A stretch of 9,360 bases of DNA from Lachnospiraceae bacterium (lineage in GTDB: Bacteria > Bacillota > Clostridia > Lachnospirales > Lachnospiraceae). The stretch is from the NCBI GenBank assembly GCA_003519685.1, contig DOWG01000125.1, positions 1-9,360 of the forward strand. The letters are read 5' to 3'. The position numbers and the translations under genes are program-made. Positions 1-5,433 of this stretch are shown here, in pieces; within the stretch, counting starts at the first letter, position 1; each line of letters starts with the position of its first letter. The notes beneath the pieces were generated by a model. It saw only the letters and a list, made by a program, of their open reading frames with translations. It was not told the DNA's origin and did not search any database.

Positions 1-73
1 TAATACCCAGCACCAATATTAGAATTAAAACAATAATTCTACCTACCTTTGTACGTAATACCCCACGTAACAC
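1..73 (-). CDS. N-terminus of a membrane or exported protein (partial)
   Basis: This is a minus-strand reading frame starting with GTG at 73-71 and running off the left edge after 24 codons. A perfect GGAGG (81-85) lies 7 nt upstream, which fixes the start; the overlapping TTG in another frame stops within a few codons. The N-terminus has basic residues (Arg4, Arg7, Lys9, Arg12) followed by an unbroken run of Ile, Val and Leu, as in a signal peptide or membrane anchor. It begins 31 nt after the rsmI stop with no terminator between, so it is probably the last visible gene of the yaaR-rsmI operon. The fragment is too short to name. An abrB-type regulator, which follows rsmI in Bacillus, is unlikely because the N-terminus is hydrophobic. 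Confidence 0.55.
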   Translation of the reverse strand, partial: MLRGVLRTKVGRIIVLILILVLGI

Positions 74-104
74 AAATTCACCTCCAAAAGACAGATCATC
101 TCTC

Positions 105-953
105 CTAAGAATCCTCTTGGATAAGCACTTGATAAACTTCCCGCTTGCTTATTCCCCTATCTTTTGCAACAGCCTTCATTGCCTCTTTCTTATCCAGTCC
201 CTTATCTGTGTAAATCTGCATATGTTCTACTATCGTGATCGCATCCCATCGGCTCTGCTCCTGTGCCTCGATTTCCTGCAGGGATTTTCCCTCCATAATC
301 AATACATATTCCCCCCTGGGATTCTCCGCCTCAAAATGGGTTATCGCAGCAGTGATTGTCGTCTGCCAAGCTGTCTCATATTTCTTTGTAAGTTCTTTGA
401 CAACAGTAACTTTTCGATTGCCTAAGATCTCGTATAATTCATGTAATGTTTTACATAACTTGTGAGGTGCTTCATATAGAATAATGGTTCTTGTTTCCTT
501 TTTCAATTCCTCTAAGACTCTGAGCCTGTCCTTTTTATCCGAAGGTAAAAATGCTTCAAAGCAAAATCTCCTTGTTGAAAGTCCGGATAAGGTCAGCGCG
601 GTAATTGCTGCACAGGCTCCCGGCAGCGAAGTGACGCCAATCCCGGCTTCATAAGCTTGTCTTACTAATTCCTCCCCGGGATCTGAAATACCCGGGGTAC
701 CGGCATCCGTTATCAGAGCAATATTCGTGCCGCCTTTCAACTGCTCTACCAGATATTTTGCCTTATCAACTTTATTAAATTCATGATAACTGGTCATCGG
801 CGTCTTAATTTCAAAATGATTCAGCAATTTGATACTGTGCCTCGTATCCTCTGCTGCAATCAGATCCACCTCTTTCAGCGTTCGAATTACCCGGTAGGTA
901 ATATCCTCTAAATTGCCGATTGGGGTGGCACATAAATATAGCATTCCGGACAT
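105..953 (-). CDS. rsmI: 16S rRNA (cytidine-1402-2'-O)-methyltransferase RsmI
   Basis: RsmI transfers a methyl group from S-adenosylmethionine to the ribose 2'-OH of C1402 in 16S rRNA, in the decoding centre, acting in the cytoplasm on the 30S subunit. The 282-residue product is of normal family length. Visible tetrapyrrole-methylase-fold motifs are LCATPIGNLEDIT near residues 7-19, EDTR at 35-38, the glycine-rich ITDAGTPGISDPG at 81-93 and LPGACA at 110-115. The ATG at 953 is preceded by AAGGAG about 9 nt upstream and lies 15 nt after the stop of the upstream methyltransferase gene, so translation is probably coupled within the yaaR operon. The neighbourhood (holB, ricT, yabB-type gene, rsmI) matches the conserved Firmicutes order. 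The family is certain; the exact target rests on family knowledge. Confidence 0.95.
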   Translation of the reverse strand: MSGMLYLCATPIGNLEDITYRVIRTLKEVDLIAAEDTRHSIKLLNHFEIKTPMTSYHEFNKVDKAKYLVEQLKGGTNIALITDAGTPGISDPGEELVRQAYEAGIGVTSLPGACAAITALTLSGLSTRRFCFEAFLPSDKKDRLRVLEELKKETRTIILYEAPHKLCKTLHELYEILGNRKVTVVKELTKKYETAWQTTITAAITHFEAENPRGEYVLIMEGKSLQEIEAQEQSRWDAITIVEHMQIYTDKGLDKKEAMKAVAKDRGISKREVYQVLIQEDS

Positions 954-968
954 AGCCGCTAACTCCTT

Positions 969-1727
969 CTAATATCCATAGATATCGTAAATTTCATCGG
1001 TATAGACATTGGGCTTCTGATATACAATCAGAGGCGCTTCTACGGTAAGTCTGGATCTTCCGCCCTTCAGGCATTCGATCAGAACCATGTTCGGTTCCTT
1101 ATCTACATAAGGGTGTACCAGCTTTAATCGCTTCGGCTCTAATTTATAGGTGCTTAAGGTGTTTAAAATCTCAACCAGACGAAATGGCCGGTGGACCATA
1201 TAAAACCTTCCATTTGGCTTAAGTACCCTGCAAGCCTCCCGAATTACGTCCTCTAAGGTACATAGGATCTCATGCCTTGCGATTGCCTTTGCCTGATCCG
1301 GATTAACCAAACCATGATGATAATTCATATAAGGCGGATTACTTGTAACAACGTCAAAGGAAGCCAATCCAAAAACAGAAGAGGCCTCCTTGATATCTCC
1401 TACAACTATATCAATTTTATCTTCAAGGTGATTGATCCTTATACTGCGCTTTGCCATATCTGCACTTTCCGCCTGAATCTCAAGACCGGTAAAATGCTTT
1501 CCCTCGGTCTTTGCTTCTAAAAGAATCGGGATAATTCCGGTTCCCGTACCCAGGTCCAGAACCCGCTCCCCCGGATTTACCCTGGCAAATCCGGAAAGCA
1601 GCACGGCATCCATTCCAAAGCAAAACTTATTAACATTTTGAATAATTTGATAATTTTTTCTATGAAGGCTGTCTAACCTTTCCTCCGGCTTTAGAAGCCC
1701 CTTTGCTTCGTCCATATTAGTCATCAT
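969..1727 (-). CDS. yabB: TrmN6-type tRNA1(Val) (adenine-37-N6)-methyltransferase
   Basis: This is a class I (Rossmann-fold) N6-adenine methyltransferase of the YabB/YfiC group, which methylates A37 next to the anticodon of tRNA-Val in characterised members. The 252-residue protein shows SAM-binding motif I VLDLGTGTGI at 56-65, an acidic residue of motif II in GLEIQ (about 81-85), and the catalytic NPPY at 130-133, typical of amino-methylating enzymes. The N-terminal RLDSLHRKNYQIIQN segment with the FGMDAVLL stretch is characteristic of the group. The start ATG overlaps the ricT stop by 11 nt; the nearest Shine-Dalgarno (GGAGGG) is 15 nt away inside the ricT end, so translational coupling is likely. 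A second ATG directly follows the first and a third lies three codons on, so the start is uncertain by a few codons. Substrate assignment is by family only. Confidence 0.88.
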   Translation of the reverse strand: MMTNMDEAKGLLKPEERLDSLHRKNYQIIQNVNKFCFGMDAVLLSGFARVNPGERVLDLGTGTGIIPILLEAKTEGKHFTGLEIQAESADMAKRSIRINHLEDKIDIVVGDIKEASSVFGLASFDVVTSNPPYMNYHHGLVNPDQAKAIARHEILCTLEDVIREACRVLKPNGRFYMVHRPFRLVEILNTLSTYKLEPKRLKLVHPYVDKEPNMVLIECLKGGRSRLTVEAPLIVYQKPNVYTDEIYDIYGY

Positions 1728-2634
1728 TTAGAAGGGATTTTCCCTCCTTCTTTTCCAAAAGCTCCAGGACCTTCAACTCTTCATCTTCAATAACCGCCTT
1801 ATCCTTATCCTTCTTCTTTTTCTTATTAAATTTTAATTCATCCACCCTATATTCCCGTACTTCTTTTTCATCGTTTTCTAACGTAACAATCACTTTCACC
1901 AGCTGCTTTAATACACTCACGCTCTGTACTTCCCCTTTTAAGCTGTCGGAGGTCGTTACATAATCTCCCACATTGGGTAGTCTGCTATTCAAATCCTCGT
2001 AGGCTTCTTCCTCATTTTTTAAGCAGCACATTAATCTTCCGCATACACCGGATATCTTTGTCGGATTCAGGGAAAGATTCTGCTCCTTCGCCATCTTAAT
2101 CGATACCGGCGCAAATTCCGATAAAAATTCGTGGCAGCACAATCTTCTTCCGCAGATCCCGATTCCTCCTACAATTTTGGTCTCGTCCCTTACGCCGATC
2201 TGGCGAAGCTCTATCCTTGTTTTAAATACACTGGCCAAATCCTTAACCAGCTCCCGAAAATCAATTCTTCCGTCCGCAGTGAAGTAAAACAGTACTTTAT
2301 TGTTGTCAAAGGTATATTCGCAGTCAATCAGCTTCATTTCCAGTCCATGCTTCTTGATCTTCTCTAAGCATATCACAAAAGCGTCTTTTTCCTTATCTTT
2401 ATTTCTCTGTTCAATCGCATCATCCTCTGCGTTTGCGATACGGATCACCGGCTTCAGCGGTTGAATAATCTTATCCTCCTCCACATCCCTCGGTCCTAGA
2501 ACCACCTTCCCGTATTCAATCCCCCTGGCGGTTTCAACAATTACATTGTCACTCTGCTTAATATCATAACCGGCAGGATCAAAAAAATAGATTTTACCTG
2601 CCTTGCGAAATCTCACTCCAATCACATTAACCAT
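1717..2634 (-). CDS. ricT: PSP1-domain protein RicT (YaaT)
   Basis: RicT is a subunit of the RicA-RicF-RicT complex that stimulates RNase Y-dependent mRNA maturation and influences sporulation, competence and biofilm in Bacillus. The 305-residue product carries the PSP1 domain, with cysteines at 161, 166, 167, 198, 203 and 204 in two CGRxxCC clusters; in the B. subtilis complex such cysteines take part in binding iron-sulfur clusters. The C-terminal 50 residues are highly charged, with a lysine-rich stretch near 270-277, and probably form a flexible or coiled tail. The gene overlaps holB by 8 nt and the next methyltransferase gene by 11 nt, so the three are translated as a tight unit. No yabA-like gene follows it, unlike in Bacillus. 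Whether RicA and RicF exist here cannot be seen. Confidence 0.93.
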   Translation of the reverse strand: MVNVIGVRFRKAGKIYFFDPAGYDIKQSDNVIVETARGIEYGKVVLGPRDVEEDKIIQPLKPVIRIANAEDDAIEQRNKDKEKDAFVICLEKIKKHGLEMKLIDCEYTFDNNKVLFYFTADGRIDFRELVKDLASVFKTRIELRQIGVRDETKIVGGIGICGRRLCCHEFLSEFAPVSIKMAKEQNLSLNPTKISGVCGRLMCCLKNEEEAYEDLNSRLPNVGDYVTTSDSLKGEVQSVSVLKQLVKVIVTLENDEKEVREYRVDELKFNKKKKKDKDKAVIEDEELKVLELLEKKEGKSLLNDD

Positions 2635-3622
2635 TGCTATTCTCCTTTATCGTAAGCAGCATCAATTCGATTGTAATATCAAAATTAACATTTGCCCTCA
2701 ATCTAAGTTTTGCCTTATCAATTGCATTTATAATATTTTCGATTTCATCATAGCTTCGAATGTTCGCCTGCTTTTTAATAAATTGATATTCCTCTTTATA
2801 TAATAATAGATTTGGGTCATTTGTGGCTTTTAGCATTAAGATATCCCGGTACCATAGCAGAATCAGGTCCAGATAATCGTCAATCGAGCTTTTATTGGCT
2901 GCAATTGTCTTTATACCGGAGATAATCTCATAAATCTCCATATCATCCATGTATTTTAAGATATGAAGCACATCATCCTTCGTCTTCTCAAATTCTTCCG
3001 AAGAGGCATATTTGATCGCTTTTCCTACATTTCCTCCGGAAAAATCAGCCGCAAGCCTGGCCATATAATCCGGTACAAAATGCCGCGTTATTAAAAACTC
3101 TTTGATCAGTTGCTTATCGACCGGCCTTAAGCTAAGCAAAACCGCTCTTGATAATACCGTTGGAAGTAAACGATTTATATTATTCACCAGAAGTATGATT
3201 ACTGCATACTCCGGCGGCTCCTCCATTGTCTTAAGCAGCGCATTCTGTGCCGCCTCCGTCAGCTTGTCCGCCGAATCGATAATATATATTTTATAGCGGC
3301 GGCTATAAGGTTTGATTTGAATATCTCCATTTACCTGATTCCTTATGTCATCCACACCTATGCTGGCTTTCTCATGGGTTACCCATAGGATGTCCGGGTG
3401 GTTGTTCGAATCTGCCTGCATGCAGGATATACAGTGGTTACAGGAAGACCTGCTGCCTTCTTCACACTGTAATGTCTTTGCAAATGCAGCCGCCAGTGTT
3501 TTCTTACCGCTGCCCTCTTCCCCATGCAGAATGTAGGCATGAGAAACTTTACCGGACTCTATTGCATTCTGTAGATGCTGTATGACACTTTCGTGCCCTA
3601 CGATTTGTTGGAAGCCTTGCAT
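2627..3622 (-). CDS. holB: DNA polymerase III subunit delta' (HolB)
   Basis: Delta' is the stator subunit of the clamp loader that places the beta sliding clamp on primed DNA at the replication fork. The 331-residue protein has the AAA+ layout: a Walker A-like GEEGSGKK at 34-41, a four-cysteine zinc module (Cys53, Cys61, Cys64, Cys67), an IIDSADKLTEAAQNALLKTMEEPP block at about 114-137, and a C-terminal helical collar domain. At 158-160, where the clamp-loader SRC motif is expected, it reads SRA; the arginine is kept and the cysteine is lost. The start at 3622 has only a weak GGGGTGAT upstream, and the gap to yaaR is 29 nt. It overlaps ricT by 8 nt, as is usual for this block. DnaX is the closest alternative, but the length and four-gene context favour HolB. 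Confidence 0.93.
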   Translation of the reverse strand: MQGFQQIVGHESVIQHLQNAIESGKVSHAYILHGEEGSGKKTLAAAFAKTLQCEEGSRSSCNHCISCMQADSNNHPDILWVTHEKASIGVDDIRNQVNGDIQIKPYSRRYKIYIIDSADKLTEAAQNALLKTMEEPPEYAVIILLVNNINRLLPTVLSRAVLLSLRPVDKQLIKEFLITRHFVPDYMARLAADFSGGNVGKAIKYASSEEFEKTKDDVLHILKYMDDMEIYEIISGIKTIAANKSSIDDYLDLILLWYRDILMLKATNDPNLLLYKEEYQFIKKQANIRSYDEIENIINAIDKAKLRLRANVNFDITIELMLLTIKENSNG

Positions 3623-3651
3623 TCTATCACCCCATTCGCAAAAGGCATATT

Positions 3652-4092
3652 CTATGTCAGGATATCTAACAACAATCCTCTGATCTCATCTATCTTATCT
3701 AAAATCACTAAATTATCTTTTTCCTCTTTAATTAATTCTGCTGCCAGCTCATCCAGGTTCTGATCCACAAGCTTGATCATGGTATAAACCCGGTGTCTGC
3801 CTTTTCGGTCCAGAAAGTTCTCCCTTGAAAATTTGTGAGAGCGATTCACGATCTCGTTCAAAAAGCCCCGGATCAGCTCCCGGTAACACTTCATATCTGT
3901 TAGGTCCATACGCTTTGCCAGTTTCTTACCCTGCAAAGTGATCTCCTCCAGCATGGCATTTAGCCTCGCCTGCAGATCATGCTCTTCAATATTTGATATT
4001 AAAGCAAACTTAAAAGAACCGTCTGCTTCCTGCACCGGCTTTTTCGTCTCAACCTGATTTAATGCCTGCATATTGTTTACCTTAATATCCAT
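3652..4092 (-). CDS. yaaR: YaaR family (DUF327) protein
   Basis: This is a small cytoplasmic protein of 146 residues, the same size as Bacillus YaaR, with no known biochemical role. It is predicted to be mostly helical, with charged heptad-like stretches; the segment around residues 65-105 (MKCYRELIRGFLNEIV, then an FSRENFLDRKGRHRVYTMIKLVD-like stretch) is the recognisable family core. There is no signal peptide or membrane segment. The ATG at 4092 has GGAGG (4098-4102) 5 nt upstream. It is the first gene of the operon leading into holB; in Bacillus it lies between tmk/yaaQ and holB, but tmk and yaaQ are absent here and a promoter stands directly in front. A function linked to replication or cell division is only suggested by neighbourhood. 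Confidence 0.85.
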   Translation of the reverse strand: MDIKVNNMQALNQVETKKPVQEADGSFKFALISNIEEHDLQARLNAMLEEITLQGKKLAKRMDLTDMKCYRELIRGFLNEIVNRSHKFSRENFLDRKGRHRVYTMIKLVDQNLDELAAELIKEEKDNLVILDKIDEIRGLLLDILT

Positions 4093-4160
4093 GATTACCT
4101 CCGTACTCCTCGTATAAGGGCTGCTTGGCTAGATTTGTTCATGATCTTGTCACTCCACTC

Positions 4161-4187
4161 GGAAATTGCAAGCTCGCTTGCATTTCC
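4161..4187 (-). other. Hairpin in the yaaR leader
   Basis: This is an inverted repeat with arms 4161-4173 and 4176-4187 around a TC centre. It would form a 12-bp stem with one bulged base in the RNA made from the promoter at 4206-4233. No U-run follows on the minus strand, so it is not an intrinsic terminator. It sits about 70 nt upstream of yaaR. It may be a dispersed palindromic repeat or a leader structure; a related short block occurs in the rfbD leader (9031-9050). Confidence 0.6.
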
Positions 4188-4205
4188 TCATTCCGCTTTT
4201 ATTAT

Positions 4206-4233
4206 ATTATAGACTTTGCCCAGGTGTGAACAA
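4206..4233 (-). promoter_or_regulatory. Sigma-A-type promoter of the yaaR-rsmI operon
   Basis: Reading the minus strand, a perfect TATAAT (4206-4211) is preceded by TTGTTC (4228-4233) with a 16-bp spacer. Transcription would start near 4199, giving a leader of about 107 nt to yaaR that contains the hairpin at 4161-4187. The -35 falls inside a 15-bp block that recurs almost unchanged, inverted, at 9287-9301. The assignment is by consensus only. Confidence 0.6.
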
Positions 4234-4365
4234 TAACTTTCCTTGCCTTCCGGATGAGAAATTCGGCATAAAATCACTGCCTGCCTTAGAATTTATTCTA
4301 TAAAAATACAAGTAATGCACTGGACAAATCGCGGGAAAAAGTTAATAAATAGAATGGTTTTTTAT
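4234..4365. other. Gene-free spacer between the yaaR promoter and the tRNA-Pro terminator
   Basis: No open frame with a ribosome binding site is seen on either strand. The only notable element is a short AT-rich inverted repeat, TAGAAT-TT-ATTCTA, around 4288-4301, which has no evident role. The stretch separates the tRNA-Pro transcription unit from the yaaR operon. Confidence 0.4.
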
Positions 4366-4402
4366 AAAAAAGAGAGCCGATATCGCATCGCAATACCAAC
4401 TC
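4366..4402 (-). terminator. Rho-independent terminator of tRNA-Pro
   Basis: On the minus strand, arms 4390-4402 and 4374-4386 form a 13-bp stem with a GAT loop (three or four G-U wobbles), followed by UC and a run of six U. The wobble pairs become A-C mismatches on the plus strand, so it works only in the minus direction. It lies about 105 nt after the tRNA-Pro 3' end. Confidence 0.75.
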
Positions 4403-4450
4403 TATACTTTCCGTTTATTATCCTCGTATTTCGAATTTCTCTTCCTACAC

Positions 4451-4475
4451 TTTGAATCGAGGACAAGATTTGAAC
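4451..4475 (-). repeat. Partial duplication of the tRNA-Pro 3' end (att-like)
   Basis: This stretch repeats 4501-4527, i.e. the T-loop, 3' T-stem and 3' acceptor strand of tRNA-Pro plus the six bases beyond it. Apart from a 2-nt deletion (CG in the acceptor) it is identical over 25 bases. The flanks 4444-4450 and 4494-4500 are also similar. The copies are about 50 bp apart. Duplicated tRNA 3' ends are the usual footprint of tyrosine-recombinase integration; a slipped tRNA duplication is the alternative. Confidence 0.6.
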
Positions 4476-4486
4476 GAGTTCAAATC
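4467..4486. repeat. 20-bp palindrome built on a T-arm sequence
   Basis: The arms GATTTGAAC (4467-4475) and GTTCAAATC (4478-4486) are perfect inverse complements around GA. The left arm belongs to the tRNA-Pro 3' duplication and the right arm is its mirror. It may be a recombination by-product or an integrase core-type site. No function can be assigned. Confidence 0.55.
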
Positions 4487-4506
4487 CCCCTCTCCTATCC
4501 TTTGAA

Positions 4507-4581
4507 TCGAGGCGACAAGATTTGAACTTGCGACCTCTGCGTCCCTAACGCAGCGCTCTAGCCAAGCTGAGCCACGCCTCG
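4507..4581 (-). tRNA. tRNA-Pro (anticodon AGG)
   Basis: The 75-nt gene folds fully: acceptor CGAGGCG/CGCCTCG with discriminator A, T8-G9, D-stem GCTC/GAGC with GG in the loop, anticodon stem CTGCG/CGCAG with loop TTAGGGA, variable loop AGGTC, and T-stem GCAAG/CTTGT with loop TTCAAAT. The C1-G72 pair and A73 are bacterial proline identity features. The anticodon AGG has A at the wobble position, which is uncommon in bacteria outside tRNA-Arg and would need TadA-type deamination to inosine to read all four-box codons well. CCA is not encoded. It has its own promoter (4613-4642) and terminator (4366-4402). Confidence 0.93.
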
Positions 4582-4612
4582 ATGATAACCGTCTGTTTCA
4601 AACAGCAATGCT

Positions 4613-4642
4613 ATTATATTACGATTTACTGTGATTTGTCAA
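4613..4642 (-). promoter_or_regulatory. Strong sigma-A promoter of tRNA-Pro
   Basis: The minus strand carries a perfect TTGACA (4637-4642) and a perfect TATAAT (4613-4618) with an 18-bp spacer. The start would be near 4606, about 25 nt before the mature tRNA 5' end. The short leader includes the near-palindrome CTGTTT-G-AAACAG (4592-4604). The promoter sits about 30 bp from the first recognisable integrase codons, so the deletion that made the scar left it intact. Confidence 0.8.
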
Positions 4643-4670
4643 TACCAACTTTCTTCTATCTCAAGCTTTA

Positions 4671-5200
4671 CCAAATCCCACAACATATAAGGCACATGAC
4701 AGGGTAGATGACACCGACAAGAAGTATCATGTAGAAGCTTACACGGAGACCAGAAGCATTCCGACGCAGCTTAAGGTATTCTTTAACCTGGATTTATTCG
4801 GAAGGCTCCGTAGGGGCGAATTGATAGCTTTAACCTGGGATGATTTAGATCTTGATAATAAAACGATCAGTGTGACTAAATCAACCGGCTATACAGGTAA
4901 GGAAACAATTACAAAGGTACCCAAGAATAGAAATTCCATTCGCGACTTAATGTTCCCCGGACCGGTTACGGATCTGGTGATTGCTGATTCTGCTGGTCAG
5001 CAGCCAGACATCCCCCTTCATGGTTTCCGGCATATCTCTGCTACACTGCTGATCTCTGAGAATGTGACATCCGGACCGTGTCGGCCAGGCTTGGCCATGC
5101 TCAAACCAGCACCATAATGAATATATACGCTCATAGTCTAAAGAAATCAGATGAAAAAGCTGCAGATACATTAGATAATTTATTGAAACGAAAAGCTTGA
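4671..5200 (+). pseudogene. Tyrosine recombinase (phage/ICE integrase) remnant
   Basis: This is the C-terminal catalytic part of an integrase of the Tn916/phage family, the only plus-strand gene. In one frame (codons starting at positions divisible by 3) it reads VDDTDKKYHVEAYT, then LKVFFNLDLFG, the first catalytic arginine at 4809-4811 in RRGEL, and the HxxR box in LHGFRH at 5019-5033. A single missing base at about 5066-5067 shifts the frame: GTG-ACATCC would be GTG-GACATCC. After it, the next frame reads VSARLGHAQTST, then the tyrosine nucleophile codon at 5126-5128, and ends normally with TGA at 5198-5200. The DNA-binding N-terminus is missing. The Arg-to-HxxR distance is only 70 codons, with material lost after PVTDLV (about 4974), and the segment before LKVFF also looks shortened. 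It is therefore a dead gene and probably the last trace of an element inserted at a flanking tRNA. The 5' limit is approximate. Confidence 0.9.
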
Positions 5201-5205
5201 TTATT

Positions 5206-5240
5206 ATATGGGTCTCATTAATTTGAGACCCATATTTTTT
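5206..5240 (+). terminator. Rho-independent terminator of the integrase remnant
   Basis: A perfect 12-bp stem (5206-5217 with 5224-5235) and a 6-nt loop are followed by a run of T to 5240. It starts 5 nt after the integrase TGA, so it is the original terminator of the lost element's int gene. There is no T-run on the minus strand side. Confidence 0.85.
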
Positions 5241-5270
5241 ATATTAAACCCAGATAAACCCCATTACATC

Positions 5271-5295
5271 AAAAAAAAGCACTCAACCGAGTGCT
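5271..5295 (-). terminator. Rho-independent terminator after sigH-tRNA-Thr
   Basis: On the minus strand, AGCACTC (5289-5295) pairs with GAGTGCT (5278-5284) around a GGTT loop and is followed by eight T (complement of 5271-5278). It lies 65 nt after the tRNA-Thr 3' end and would end the transcript that carries sigH and tRNA-Thr. Confidence 0.85.
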
Positions 5296-5316
5296 CCTAA
5301 TTTCCCTCAAAGATCC

Positions 5317-5338
5317 GCGAACCCTTGGCGAACCCTTG
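5317..5338. repeat. Perfect 11-bp tandem repeat near tRNA-Thr
   Basis: The unit gcgaacccttg occurs twice head to tail (5317-5327 and 5328-5338). It lies between the integrase 3' end and the tRNA-Thr 3' end, the place where short direct repeats often serve as integrase arm-type binding sites. That reading is an inference; the repeat itself is certain. Confidence 0.6.
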
Positions 5339-5359
5339 ATTTTACTACATTTTCCGTTA

Positions 5360-5432
5360 AGCTGTTGGGCGGACTCGAACCGCTGACCTCCTCATTACCA
5401 ATGAGGTGCTCTACCGACTGAGCTACAACAGC
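5360..5432 (-). tRNA. tRNA-Thr (anticodon GGT)
   Basis: The 73-nt gene has acceptor GCTGTTG/CAACAGC with discriminator T, TA at positions 8-9, D-stem GCTC/GAGC, anticodon stem CCTCA/TGAGG with loop TTGGTAA, variable loop AGGTC, and T-stem AGCGG/CCGCC with loop TTCGAGT (one non-canonical pair, A-C, at the start of the T-stem). The anticodon GGT reads ACC and ACU. CCA is not encoded. Its 5' end is one base after the sigH stop codon and no promoter lies between, so it is probably processed from the sigH transcript. Confidence 0.93.
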
Positions 5433-5433
5433 A

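Noticed and set aside
4472..4481. GAAC-GA-GTTC as a Gram-positive SOS (LexA) box
   Set aside because: The LexA consensus needs four bases between GAAC and GTTC; here there are two, and the sequence is explained by the tRNA T-arm duplication.
4821..5117. Intact 98-residue integrase-like gene starting at TTG 4821
   Set aside because: Recognisable integrase sequence continues upstream of that codon and, after a one-base shift, downstream of that stop, so the frame is part of a pseudogene.
4947..5171. Minus-strand open frame opposite the integrase remnant
   Set aside because: It is antisense to clear integrase motifs and has no supporting start signal.
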